NCBI GenBank assembly: GCA_015680685.1
Contig: MNCI01002243.1
Location: 57,378-121,377, forward strand
Reading direction: 5' to 3'
From: Gnetum montanum
Lineage: Eukaryota; Streptophyta; Gnetopsida; Gnetales; Gnetaceae
DNA length: 64,000 nt
Both the position numbers and the translations under genes were made by a program. Under the pieces are notes generated by a model. The model searched no databases and was not told the DNA's origin. It saw only the letters and a list, made by a program, of their open reading frames with translations. Positions 35,511-48,284 of this stretch are shown here, in pieces. Each line of letters starts with the position of its first letter. Position 1 is the first letter of the stretch.

Positions 35511-36632
35511 CGTGGGTAACCAATGAATATTTATTATTATAAATGATGGGTAATATTGAATAGTTATTAGTATTATAAATGGTGACGGTTACAATTATAG
35601 TAATAATGAATATTTATTATTAATAAAAATGGTGACGAATACAATCATGATGACGATTAGGGTGATGACGATTTTGGTGTGGTACAGTATTTATAGATAT
35701 TGAACTTGGGCATTGTCTTACAAAATTAAAAGGTGCAATATTGGAATTTGTGCATTTTCGGAAACATGGATCCTGCTGCTATTCATCCCAATAGAGAAGG
35801 CGAAAAACACTCTCTTCAAGATGAGCAACAACAATCATATACTGCAACAAGTAATACAATTTATGGAGGTCATGGCAATGGGCATGTATGTGGGCATGGC
35901 TAAAGAAGAGGACGACCACAAATTATGGAAACTAAAAATCCAAAATCAATGACTCTAGAGGAGAGAAGACGATTTTTAAAATGAGAAGCAAAATGACGTG
36001 AACGAGAACGAGAACTAATTCTATGAAATTTAGGAGTATGTAATTTATGCATTTTTTAATATTTCAAAACAAATATTTATCATAGGGAAATATTCTCATT
36101 TTATTTACATACTTACATTTCATATATATTTTTAGGTTACGTCAACTTCAAATCCCCTCTCATCACTTGGAAATTCATCTAATGCAATGATCCACATTAT
36201 TGATACTAATTATGTAAATAATCAAGAAGAAATGCAGGTTGGTGTTTGCCCATACTCAAGTTGGTAAATAGTTTAATTCAATTTTTGGTTTAAATTTTGA
36301 AACATTTATTGTAGGACATTAGAAATGCATCTGTGCTTATTAATTAAGCAACATCTGTTCCAGAAATCACACACGAAGAAGAAGAACAATTATAAGAAGA
36401 TCAAGAACAACTACATTATAATGAGAGTGAGCACCGAAAGAGGCAACGTTGACAAGAAAAAAATTAATTTCATCAAATAAATGAAGCTACAGATGTTGCC
36501 AGTGCACCAACAATGGAAATGCCTTCTTCAGAACCTATTCAGTCTTTCCCAAGATTGCAAAAGTTAAGTACAGAAATTGCTCAAGCAATACATAATTTTA
36601 ATACTGCAGTTAGAAGTTTTGCAATACAAAAG
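35511..36632 (+). pseudogene. Helitron Rep N-terminus, copy A (truncated)
   Basis: A TATA-like gtatttatag (35689-35698) precedes an ATG at 35766. The frame reads M-D-P-A-A-I-H-P-N-R-E-G-E, a Gln-rich stretch, G-G-H-G-N-G-H-V-C-G-H-G, a stop, then a basic R-R-G-R-P-Q-I-M-E-T-K and L-E-E-R-R-R-F-L-K. Apparent introns end in tatatttttag (36134) and ttattgtag (36315). The last exon (D-I-R-N-A-S-V-L-I-N) ends in a region rich in Glu and Gln. The copy stops at about 36632, before the Rep domain, so it is a truncated non-autonomous unit. Copies B, C and D start the same way. Confidence 0.7.
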
Positions 36633-36941
36633 TAAGTAGATTCATTTAATTGTTACGATTGTGACTACTTTTTTGTTTGCAATATGCATTTTAATAAAAT
36701 GAAAAAGCATTAGCATTTTTTATAGCACATGAAATTATTAGCCAATTTGAGATCTCAACCTGACTTTGGTCATAATTTTAATAATTTTTCCTACTTTTTG
36801 GAAGGATTTAAAGAGTTCAAATTTGAGAATTTCTTCTTACCTTCTTGCATGTAGTAAGGCCTTTTCTTTATGTACATATTCTTTGATTAATGGAATCTAA
36901 TGAATGATATGGTTGTTAACCTAGAAAATTTTAAAAACAAA

Positions 36942-37063
36942 AACTTCTGCAGCTTTGGTAGCCTAGACCCTAGGAAGATCTCTGATAAGATCATGCTATG
37001 ATGACCCTAGCCAATGTTGAGGAAAAAGGCAATGAGCTCTTCATCAATGCACATGTCTTGCCA
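36942..37063 (+). pseudogene. Subtilase fragment 2 in unit A
   Basis: It reads F-C-S-F-G-S-L-D-P-R-K-I-S-D-K-I-M-L and, after a frame change, M-T-L-A-N-V-E-E-K-G-N-E-L-F-I-N-A-H-V-L-P. This is the segment of plant subtilases just after the place where the 33.3-34.05 kb fragment stops. The stretch between the two halves (the usual CDRG...GGVG) is missing. The same fused fragment lies at 40.26-40.39 kb. Confidence 0.7.
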
Positions 37064-37082
37064 TAATCATAAATAACGAATT

Positions 37083-37860
37083 ATATTTGGTCGAGAGGCC
37101 AACTCGTCTCATAGGATAGGGGGGGAGGGAAAGTGGATTTGTCACTCTCCATGTTCTCATAGGATAAGGGGGGAGGGGGGAGTGGATTTATCACCCTCTA
37201 TGTAACCCACCATGTGTAGGGAAGCGAAAGAGTCACTGCAGAAAAGCTAAATCTGAAAAGTCAAAAAGCCAAAGAGCCATTGCAAGGGAGCTAAATCTCT
37301 ATTCGATTGACATTCGTTGATCCTTGGGCTCCCCATTCATCTCTTTGTATTTCCTCGCATGCATGCACCATGTGCAAGGGAGCCAAAGAGTCACTACAAG
37401 GGAGCTGAATCTCTATTCAATTCATGCCCTCAATCCCTGGGCTTCCCATTCATCTTTTCATATTCTCTCATGTGCATGCACCATGTGCAGGGAAGCCAAA
37501 GAGTCATTTTAGGGGACCAAAATATAAAAATTCAAAAAGCCAAAGAGTCCCTACAAGGAAGCTAAATCTCTATTCGATTGACACCCTCAACCATTGGGCT
37601 CCCCATTCATCTCTTCGTATTTCCTCACACACATGCACCATGTGTAGAGGAACCAAAGAGTCATTGCAAGGAAGATGAATCTCTATTCAATTAATGCCCT
37701 TGATCCTTGGGCTCTCCATTCATATTTTCGTATTCTCTCATGTGCATGCACCATGTGCAAGGAAGCCAAATAGTTATTGTAAGGGAGCCAAATCATTATT
37801 TGATTGATGTCCCCGACCCCTAGGCTTCCCATTTGTTTCTTTGTATTTCCCACCACGTAG
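37083..37860. repeat. M1 (copy c) followed by M2 minisatellite
   Basis: M1 runs from ggtcgagaggccaactcg to about 37205. Several M2 units then follow, with the same order of blocks as at 34.8-35.5 kb. Confidence 0.85.
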
Positions 37861-39700
37861 GCTCTGACATGGGTAACCAATGAATATTTATTATTATAAA
37901 TGATGGGTAATATTGAATAGTTATTATTATTATAAATGATGATGGTTATGATTACAGTAATAATGAATATTTTTTATTATAAACAATGGACAATAATGAA
38001 TATTTATTATTAATAAAAATGGTGACGTTTACGATCATGGTGACGATTAGGGTGATGATGGTTTTGGTGTGGCACAGTATTTATAGATATTGAACTTGGG
38101 CATTGTCTTACAAGATTAAGAGGTGTAATATTGGAATTTGTGCATTTTCAGAAACATGGATCCTATTTCTATTCATCCAATAGAGAAGAGGAAGAACACT
38201 CTCTTCAAGATCAGTAACAACAATGGTCTACTGCAACAAGTAATACAATTCATGGAGGTCATACCAGTGGGCATGTGTGTGAGCATGGCCAAAGAAGAGG
38301 ATGATCATAGATTATAGAAACTAAAAATCTAGAATCAATGATTGCATAGGAGAGAAGACGATTTTTAAAACGAGAAGTAAAATGACGTGAACAAGAATGA
38401 GAACTAATTCTACAAAATTCAGGAGTATGTAATTTATGCATTTTTTAATATTTCAAAACAAATATTTATCATTGGAAAATCTTCTCATTTTATTTACATA
38501 CTTACATTGCATATATATTTTTAAGTTACGTCAACTTCAAATTCCCTCTCATCACTTGGAAATTCATCCAATGCAATGATCCACATTATTGATACTAATA
38601 ATGTAAATAATCAAGAAGAAATGTAGGTTGGTATTTTCCCATACTCAAGTTGGTAAATAGTTTAATTCAATTTTTGGTTTAAATTTTAAAACATGTTTTG
38701 CAAGACATTAGAAATGCATTTGTGCTTGTTAATCAAGCAACATCTGTTCCAGAAATCACACACGAAGTAGAATAACAATTGCAAGAAGATCAAAAACAAC
38801 TACATTATAGTGAGAGTGAGCACTAAAAGAGGCAACGTCGACAAGAAGAAAATTCATTTCATTGAATAAATGAAGCTACAGATGTTGCGAGTGTACCAAC
38901 AATGGAAATGCTTTCTTAAGAACCTATTTAATCTTCCCAAGATTCCAAAAGGTAAGTACAGAAATTGCTTAAGCATTACATAATTTTAATATTGCAGTTA
39001 GAAGTTTTGCAAATCCATGTTCCTGCAATGTATGAAATGAAATATTTCTTAGCATATTATTAGATTCAACTAGAAGTAGAGGACCCACATGTAATAGGTG
39101 CATTAAAGGAAAAAATCATAATATTCTTGACAGTTTTGGTTGTGAAATCAAATAATTTTCTATTTGAAAATAACATGGATCCTGGTATCCAACCACCTAT
39201 CCTAGGTTGTTTAACTAAGGTTGAAAAAATGTTAATTGCAAAAATCAATCCCATTTTACAAGTTACACATGCAGTTGGTGGACAGTTCAAGTATAAAGGT
39301 CACATAATTAGCTTTGCTCAGGATGTCACACAGATTACTAAAATACTTCCTCTTAGAATTAAATACATCCCTTTCTTGATATTGAAAAGAGTAGATCAAA
39401 TGGGCACCAAGTATAATTTCATTCTCAATAAGAGACGGGTTTATGAACCTTTGATTTTTAGGAAGGTAAATGATCCATACCATTGAGATGTCGAGATCGA
39501 TATGCATGCATTAGATGATGTTGCTGATATCAGTGATGTTAACATCTTACATAGCATTCCTTATATTCCATTGTCAAAAAATGATGGAGAAATGATATTG
39601 CAATTTCAAGGTCCTTTGCTTTAGACAGATGATGAAAACATTATTGGTCATACATCATCAACCACATAATGTGTTGGAATTGGAGGTTGAGAAATAATGG
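37861..39700 (+). pseudogene. Helitron Rep N-terminus plus DUF6570-like domain, copy B (truncated)
   Basis: It has the same promoter and start as copy A (ATG at 38156), with stops. From about 39127 it continues into N-N-M-D-P-G-I-Q-P-P-I-L-G-C-L, then K-M-L-I-A-K-I-N-P-I-L-Q-V, then G-G-Q-F-K-Y-K-G-H-I-I-S-F-A-Q-D-V and R-R-V-Y-E-P-L-I-F. This is the DUF6570-type region found just upstream of the Helitron Rep domain in plant and fungal Helitrons. The copy ends near 39700 without Rep or helicase and then jumps to the spacer shared with 34.5 kb. Confidence 0.75.
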
Positions 39701-40430
39701 GTCAAAAAAACTCATTATTGTGAAAATAAATCAGTTGCACATCATCCGTTTAGTTCTGTTCTTTTTTCAATGCTTTCTGGAGTGGTAGGGAATTCTAAAA
39801 TTGTAATTTTCTGCTACTATATTGAGTAATCATTTTTTGCTACATTCTCTTTCAATGTAAAAAAACATTTGTAAGTTCATGTTTTCTTTATCTCTTTGTA
39901 TATTTTATGTAGGTATGATCATTGATATGGTTGTGTTTTGAAATTCAGTAGTTACCATGGAGTAGATGCATTTAGTTATTATGATTATGATTGCTTTTTT
40001 GTTTGCAATATGAATTTTAATAAAATGCAAAAGTGTTAGCATTTTTTCTAGCACATGAAAATTATTAGCCAATTTGAGATGTCGGCCTAACTTTGGTCAT
40101 AATTTTAACAATTTTTCCTGCTTATTGAGAAAACTTAAAGAGTTCAAATTTGATAATTTCTTTTTACCTTCTCGCATGTAGTGAGGCCTTTTCTTTATGT
40201 AGATATTCTTTGATTGATGGAATTTAATGGATGATATGGTTGTTAACTTGGTAAATTTTAAAAACGAGAAATTCTACACCTCTTGTAGCCTTGACCCTGG
40301 GAATATCTTTGACAAGATCATGTTGTGATGATCTTAGCCAATGCTAAGGAAAATGGTGACGACCTCTCCACCGACGCACATGTCTTGCCATAATCATAAA
40401 TAACCAATTATTTATAAATCTCCCCTAGCC
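39701..40430 (+). other. Spacer with subtilase fragment 2, unit B
   Basis: 39752-39905 matches the 34.5-kb spacer. About 39960-40420 matches 36630-37082 of unit A. The subtilase part (40264-40391) reads C-S-L-D-P-G-N-I-F-D-K-I-M-L, then M-I-L-A-N-A-K-E-N-G-D-D-L and D-A-H-V-L-P, with the same internal deletion as unit A. Confidence 0.65.
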
Positions 40431-41030
40431 AAAGAGTCACTGCAAGGGAGCCAATGATTATATTTATCTCGGTTATATATAATGATATATGTATAATCAT
40501 AAACATAAATGATTATATATAATGATTATAAACACTTCATCATAAATTAAGTCGGTTATTTATAATCATTTCATTATATATATATCTTATGGATAATGGT
40601 AACCGAGATATAATCATTATGGGTTAGCATTATAAATGAATAAATAATATCTCTAACATTATGGATTATGAGTAATATTTCATCATATCTTGACTTTATT
40701 TATTATGAAATGTTTACCGTTCAAATGAATCTTATAATCCATAATATCTCAAATTATAATTATGGATTATTACTCTAATTATAATAATCTCATAACATTT
40801 ATTGGATTCCATAATAATTATAATATAATAATTATGAATGAGGTGTTAGCATCATTTATATCTTGTCCATTGTAACAATAATGTCAATATACAAAAGGCC
40901 GTAATATAATAATAACATTATTCATGCATTTGTAACATGATTTTTTATATCTCCATGAACCAATATGCATTACAAATATATGTTGCAGTGCCAATTTAGT
41001 TTGATATCTTCGTATTCCCTCACGTGTAGG
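40431..41030. repeat. Very AT-rich palindromic block splitting an M2 unit
   Basis: Left of about 40453 and right of about 41005 the sequence is M2 (aaagagtcactgcaagggag; cttcgtattccctcacgtgt). Between them about 550 bp is mostly A/T. Arms containing atctcggtta (40466-40475) and taaccgagat (40600-40609) form an imperfect inverted repeat. It looks like an insertion, possibly a MITE. Confidence 0.55.
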
Positions 41031-42064
41031 GCCTGGCATAGGTAATAATAAATATTTATTATTATTATAAATGGTGATGGTTACAATACAGTAATAAATA
41101 CAATGACGGTTACGATCATGGAAATGGTTAAGGTGATGACGGTTAAGGTGTGATGCAATATTTAATAATATTGAACTTAGGCATCATGTTACAAGATTAA
41201 GAGGTGAAATACTGGAATTCATGCATTTTTAGAAACATGGATCCTGCTACTATTAGTCCCAATTGTGAAGGTGAAGTACACTCTCTTCAAGATCAACAAC
41301 AACAACCATCTACTGCAACAAGTAGTGCAACAACTATCTATTGCAACAAGTAATGCTATCTCTGCTTATATGTAAAGGTGCAAGGGTAATGCTTATAGTT
41401 AACCTTTATCTTGAAGAAAGATTGGTAATTGGTGCACTTGGCATGATTCACAATATTATGTATCCTTAAGGTAACTAGCCACCTGCATTACCATTATATG
41501 TTATTGTTGATTTTGACTCCTACATTGGATGTACCTTTGATAATGGTAATCCCCATTATGTGCCAATTGTACCTGTGGTCCGAGGAGCATCTCGTCGGTC
41601 ACCATTATGTTTGGCATGGACCATGACTATTCATAAATCTTCAGGAATGACACTAGATAAGGCTACTATTAATGTTTCTTGCATTATCTAGAGTCAAGAC
41701 CATTGATTCTTTAAAGATTCATCCTTCTTTCTATGTGCAAAGATACAGAAATATTTTAGATGCTAAACATCTCCAAAGTAAAATTGCACAAGAAGTTTGT
41801 TTTACGCAATTGGAGGATTAGGCATATTGAGTTTATAGTTATCATTGTATTTTTCCTTTTTCTTAATGCTATTATATAGCTCTATAATATTTGTTGCAAT
41901 AATTGTGCAATGTATTCCTTCATCAACATATACGAAATATATAAACTTTTATTTTAACCAATTTGTGTTTACCAATATATATTATTTGGAATGCAAATAG
42001 TGATGATAACTTAAAAAATAAAGAAAAGAATTAAATTCTACTCATAGCCCACGAAACCACTCCA
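41031..42064 (+). pseudogene. Helitron deletion derivative, copy D (N-terminus fused to helicase end)
   Basis: The M3 promoter and ATG (41237) give M-D-P-A-T-I-S-P-N-C-E-G and a Gln run. At about 41350 it passes directly into a counterpart of copy C from about 47830 (atgcttatatgtgaaggtgc), so about 6 kb of coding sequence is missing. It continues with a decayed T-I-H-K-S-S-G-M-T-L-D-K-A helicase motif, the end of the gene and one copy of the 3' tail. It then meets the foldback at 42068. A classic internally deleted non-autonomous element. Confidence 0.75.
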
Positions 42065-42067
42065 CTA

Positions 42068-42366
42068 GCTTATATATATATATATATTGGCCGAGATGAT
42101 TAACATTATTATTGCAAGAAATAATGATTTATTCATTTATGTTAACATTATTTATGAAAGAGATTTATTTCTCAAAAATGCCATGAAAAAACAAAGAAAA
42201 AGAAAACTTGACCGAGAGGGTAAAATGAAATTTGGTAAGTGCTAGAGAAATAGAGGGGTGAGTGATTTATTTTTAGCTATCTTGTTACCTCGTCTAGTAG
42301 TCGGGCTTCATTAACATCATTTTTTTAAAATCATCTCGGCCAATTTATATATATATATATCTAAGC
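42068..42366. mobile_element. Foldback/MITE-like element, 299 bp
   Basis: Ends are gcttatatatatatatat-attggccgagatgat and atcatctcggccaattta-tatatatatatctaagc, flanked by TA on both sides (c-TA-gctt ... aagc-TA-g). It is a shorter version of the element at 49379-49813; the left inner arm has been replaced or rearranged. Both copies sit at the same point of the Helitron tail, after ccactccac. Confidence 0.7.
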
Positions 42367-42369
42367 TAG

Positions 42370-42709
42370 TAGGATAGTGGGGGAGGGGGGAGTGGATTTT
42401 TTGACCTTCATGTTCTCATTTTGGCTAAGAGGCCAACTCATCTCATAGGATAAGGGGGAGGGGGAAGTGGATTTATCACCCTCCATTTTCTCATACGATA
42501 AGGGGGGAGTGGGTAGTGGATTTTTCACTCTCCATGTTCTCATAGGATAGGGGGGAGGGGGGGAGTGGATTTTTTCCCCTCCATGGAATGCACCACGTGT
42601 AGGGGAGACAAAGAGTCATTGTAGAGGAGATAAATCTTTATTTGATTGATGCCCCCAACCCCTAGGCTTCCCATTTGTTTCTTTGTATTCCCTCACACGT
42701 AGGCCCCAA
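42370..42709. repeat. M1 (copy d) and one M2 unit
   Basis: Three to four G-rich M1 units (ggatagtgggggagggggga...ctccatgttctcat) and then a single M2 unit (gtaggggagacaaagagtca...tttgtattccctcacacgta). Confidence 0.85.
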
Positions 42710-45700
42710 CATGGGTAATTAATGAATATTTATTATTATAAATGATGGGTAATATTAAATAGTTATTATTATTATAAACAATGATGGTTACGATCATGGT
42801 GATGATTATGGTGATGATGGTTTGGTGTGGTATAGTATTTATAGATATTAAACTTGGGCATTGTCTTATAAGATTAAGAAGTGCAATATTGGAATTTGTG
42901 CATTTTCAGAAACATGGATCCTGTTGCTATTCATCCCAATAGAGAAGGTAAAGAACACTCTCTTCAAGATCAACAATAACAATCATCTACTACAAAAAGT
43001 AATACAATTCATGGAGGTCATGGCAATGGTCATGCATGTGGGCATGTCCAAAAAAAGAGGACGATCACAGATTATAGAAACTAAAAATCTAGAATTGATG
43101 ACTGCAGAGGAGAGAAGACGATTTCTAAAATGAGAAGCAAAATGACAGGAATGAGAATGAGAACTAATTCTACGAAATTCAAGAATGTAATTTATGCATT
43201 TTTTAATATTTCAAAACAAATATTTATCATAGGGAAATATTCTCATTTTATTTACATACTTACATTGCATATATATTTTTAGGTTACGTCAACTTCAAAT
43301 GCCCTCTCATCACTTGGAAATTCATCCAATGCAATGATTCACATTATTGATACTAATAATGTAAATAATTAAGAAGAAATGCAAGTTGGTGTTTGCCCAT
43401 ACTCAAGTTGGTAAATAATTTAATTCAATTTTTAGTTTAAATTTTGAAACATTTTTTGCAGGACATTAGAAATGCATTTGTGCCTGTTAATCAAGCAACA
43501 ATTGTTTCAGAAATCACACATGTAGAAGAACAACAATTGCAAGAAGATCAAGAAAAACTACATTATAATGAGAGTGAGCATTGAAAGAGGCAACATCGAC
43601 AAGAGAAAAATTCATTTCATCAAATAAATGAAGCTATAGATGTTGCCAGTGCACCAACAATGGAAATGCCTTCTTCAGAACCTATTTAGTCTTTCTCAAG
43701 ATTTCAAAAGGCAAGTATAGAAATTGCTCAAGTAATACATAATTTTAATACTACTATTAGAAGTTTTGCAAATCCACGTTCCTGAAATGTATGCAATGAA
43801 ATGTTTCTTAGCATATTATTGGATTCAACTAGAAATAGAGGACCCACATGCAATAGGTGCATTAAAGAAAAGAAAAATAATATTCTTGATAGTTCTGGTT
43901 GTGAAAGCAAATGATTTTCTATTGAAAATAACATGGATCCTAGTATCCAACCACCTATCCTAGGTTGTTTAATTAAGGTTGAAGAAATGTTAATTGCAAA
44001 AATCAATCTCATTTTACATGTTACACATGCAGTTGGTGGATAGTTCAAGTATAAAGGTCACACAATTAGCTTTGCTCAAGATGTCACACAGATTACTAAA
44101 AACTTCCTCTTAGATTTAAATACATCCCTTTCTTGATATTGAAAAGAGTAGATCAAATGGACATCGAATATAATTTCACTGTCAACAAGAGACAAGTTTA
44201 TGAACCTTTGATTTTTAAGAAGGTAAATGATCCATACTATTGAGATGTCAAGATCGATATGCATGCATAGATAATGTTGTTGATACCGTTGATGTTAACA
44301 TCTTCCATAGCATTCTTTATATTCCATTGTCAGAAAAGGATGGAAAAATGAGATTGCAATTTCAAGGTCCTTTGCTTCAGATAGTTGATGGAAACATTAT
44401 TGATCACACATCATTAGTTGCACAACATGTTGGAATTGTAAGAAAGGAAATTGATTGGATAAAAGCATGGATGCATAATCCATTATTGCAAGATTCAGAT
44501 GTTGCTTAGTGGCCTTCCATGTCTAATTCTCCTATTAATGAGTTTAACTTGATGGGGTTGTTTATGATGGCATTTCCAAGTTGTTTTCCTGAAGGAAAAT
44601 GTGATTTTCTTGAGCATAAAGCTAAAGATGTAAAATTGTATGAATATGCAAAACATATTATTTGCTACAAAGATGGTAGATTTGGATGTCATAAGAAATT
44701 TAGGTAAATATTAATTCTCTATTTGTTTGTTATTATCATTATTCATAATGTTTTTTGTGACATTTAAGCAATGATGTGTCATTTATTTGTATGTATTATA
44801 TCTATAATATCATTAGAAAAATATCGGTAATGGAATCTACCGTTGTATTTTTTTAAAAAAATACTATTGATGCACCCATAACTATTGAAGAACTACGAGA
44901 ACAATTAAATAATGCTCCATCACATGTCATTGCTAATATTTTAATGCGATATGGTACATCCATTTATGGTACACCATCTTATTGGAGAAAATGTAAAGTG
45001 GAGCTAACTGACATGGTGAATCAATTGGGAACACCTACTATCTTTTTTACTCTAAGTGCGGCAAATCTCTATTGGTGTGAGTTACATAATATGATGAAAG
45101 GGGATCCACCTAAGAACTCATCTGAACTCAAATGTTGGAGGCAAAGTAATATCATATAGTTGCAGAGTTCGTGCATTGTCGTCACATTGCCTTTCTTGAA
45201 ATATTCTTGATGAATGAGTTCCATGTTGTTGACTATTGGACACGATATGAGTGGCAACATCACGGATCTCCACATGTGCATGGTTTCCTATGGATACAAA
45301 GGTGCTCCAAAGGTAGATGAGCTCGACCATAATGATCGTCAAATCATGCGTAGGGAAAAAGAAGTTTTTGATTCAATTACATATGCATGGAATCCAAGAT
45401 TTACAAAAAATGAACATCCAAATAATCAAAGTTCTCATTTATCTTTTCTATTCTTTACACAGAATTTTTTTGCTGATATTGCTTAGAATATAGAGATATT
45501 AATTTCTCCATTGTTACTTCTTTCAATTTCTCTTCTCACTTAGGCTTTACGTGTAAATATGTTACGTCATCCATGTGAGTTGACTACTAAACAACTACAA
45601 TGTATGAATCTTGAAACTGATTATGCTAATTTGCATAATGCTGTTCAAAGACATACTATATGCAAATTGGGTGCATGCTTATGAAAATGTAATGGCAAAG

Positions 45701-48284
45701 AAGTTTGCAAGTGCCACTTTCTAATCAAAAGGTTGTATCATTACTATTTCCTCACCATTGCATTCATTTTTATTAGCAAGTAAAATTTAATTTATCATGG
45801 AAAAAAATATATAGATATTCAAATATTGTATTTTTTAATTCTAGGTACAATGTTTCTTGGTCATTATCTTTAGAATTAGCTCTTAAGAGATCCATAAAAT
45901 AATAATGAGATTACTTATGTTCCTTGAAGAAACGATTCAAGGCTCAATGTTCATAAAAAAATGATGCTTCAAACATGGAGGGAAAATATAGATTTTCAGC
46001 TAGTAATGCCACAATATGTTTTCATAAAATATATTGCAAAATATACAGCTAAAACAAAGAAGAAATCACAATCTTTTCATGACATGTTATTGCAAATTTT
46101 TGAGCTAAGAGATCCTCATGAAGATGCTCTATCAATCTATATAAGGCTCATGATGGATGTTGCTATAGGTAGAGACATTAGTGCTATGGAGGTGTATCAC
46201 ATGTTGTATGAGCTTCCTTTGGTAAAACATAGTCATGTTTTCTGCACACTCAATGTTTCTCAACAAGTGTACAAAAAATTTCAAATTAATTTAGATAAAA
46301 CTGATGAAGCTGAAAATGACATAGATCTTATTAATATGTATCATAAACGTCCGCTTTTTATGGAGAGTGTCTCATTGCTATAGGATTTTAAAGAGTAAAA
46401 TTGCAACATAAACAATAATTCCAATCCAGATTATAATATGCATCACCCAGAGCCAGATCCTATTGTTAGATATTATCCCAAGTTTCTCATCTCACCAAAG
46501 CAAGGAGAAAAAAATGGATTGAATACTATTGGGCTATGTTGTTGTTACATTATCCATTTAGAGATGTGAAGCGAGATCTTGGTTATAATGATGAGGATTA
46601 TGAAATGAAGTGGTTGTCTATTCAACATCTGAATGTAGCATTGAAGAAGAATTCCAGCGAGCTTTTGAGAAAGAAGGACAATTTGTAGATGTAACTCCCT
46701 AGGTGCAAGATCATGAGGAATATGATTTTGAAATCCTCAACCGTCATCTCTTATCAAAAAGTTTTTTTTCAAAGAATAGAAGTGGAAATGCTTGGGCTAC
46801 AAGATGTTGATAGAATGCATAACTGGACATTACAATATCTGAGAGAGGATGTTGCAAAATTCACTACAATTTTTATTTCCAGCAATAAATCATCTCAGTC
46901 CATGATTCTTATTGATCATGACTACAGTACCTACGATTTTGATAAGCTTTGTGTAAAGAAAAAGAAGTGCTACAATAAAATTGTATGCCACATGATGTTT
47001 TCAGAGTCAATAGATGAAGTTGTTTCCCCTTTAAGAATGATTATCCAAGGAACAGTTGGTACGGGAAAGTTATTTCTCATAGGCACACTTTGTAATGCTT
47101 TCATGAAATACTGTAATGAAAAACATAATGCTTTACTTGTAATGGCATCCATTGGAGCTTCAATATTTAACATTAACACAACAACCATTCATTCTATTTT
47201 GAACATTGGAATAGGTGCCTACAAAGAACTCTCTTCATCTACAAAGATAAGTACGCAACATTGACTATCACAGGTAAGATATATAGTAATTGATGAAATG
47301 AGTTTTGTGGTAGGAATATTATTACAAAGCATTGATAGAAGACTAAGAGAATTTTTTCTAGAACATCACAATGAATTTTTTGGAGGAAGATCAGTTATAT
47401 TGATAGGTGATTTCAGTCAGCTTCCTCTTGTGCTTGATGTTGTGCATTATGCACCCAAAAATACAAATATTATAGGGGTTTCGGAATAATTTGATACATT
47501 TGTTATTTTAGATGCAATTTTTCATTAGTTTGGAAATTTTCCTCAACAATAAAGATTCAAGGAACTATTGATGCATATCAGAGAAGGAAAAAGCCATGAT
47601 GAAGATTAAAATTTATTGGCTACTCGAATGAATCTTCCATCCACTTCAAGTGGATTAGATGGTTTTGAAGAATCAATGCACTTATATGATAGAAAGGATA
47701 AAGTCATTTCACACAATAAAAATATGTTGCAAACAATGTAGAGACCTATTTCATTGTGTGTAGTAGATACAGATCCCCTTGGATTTAGAATCTTAGATGA
47801 TGACAGTGATGATATAGAGCAATCTATGCTTATATGTGAAGGTGCAAGAGTAATGCGCACAGTTAACCTTTATCCAGAAGCAGGATTGGTGAATGGTGCA
47901 CTTGGCACAATTCATAGTATTATGTATCCTCAAGGTAAATAGCCACCTGCATTACCATCGTATGTTATTGTTGATTTTGACTCCTACATTGGATGTGCAT
48001 TTAATAATGGTAATCCTCATCATGTGCCAATTATACCTGTGGTCCGTGGAGCATCTCGTTAGATACCGTTACGGTTGGCATGGGCCATGACTATTCATAA
48101 ATCTCAAGGAATGATACTAGATAAGGCTACTATTGACATTGGTTCAAGAGAAGTTATGGATTTAACATTTGTTGCATTATCTAGAGTCAAGACCATTGAT
48201 TCTTTGAATATTCATCCTTCTTTCTCTGTGCAAAGATACAGAAAGATTTCATATGCTAAACATCTCCACAGTAGAATTGCATAG
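42710..48284 (+). pseudogene. Helitron Rep/PIF1-helicase gene, copy C (longest, decayed)
   Basis: ATG at 42914. In order: the Gln/His-rich N-terminus; DUF6570-like region (43930-44265); W-P-S-M-S-N-S-P-I-N-E-F and F-P-S-C-F-P-E-G; a donor-like gtaaat at 44704; the Helitron_like_N domain with Y-E-W-Q-H-H-G-S-P-H-V-H-G-F-L-W, whose HUH pair lies at 45273-45281; an acceptor ttcacttag/gc at 45543; K-Y-I-A-K-Y-T-A-K (paired Tyr) near 46030; then a PIF1-type helicase with Walker A G-T-V-G-T-G-K (47050), D-E-M-S (47294), G-D-F-S-Q-L-P (47405), T-I-H-K-S-Q-G-M (48085) and V-A-L-S-R-V-K-T (48172). The helicase stays in one frame from 46.7 to 48.28 kb despite stops. A frameshift follows the HUH motif. 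Rolling-circle replication and strand unwinding would be its roles. Not functional as read. Confidence 0.85.

Noticed and set aside
37317-37678. Overlapping frames encoding Cys/His-rich repeats (H-V-Q-G-S-Q-R-V)
   Set aside because: They are translations of the M2 minisatellite, and several frames are open at once.
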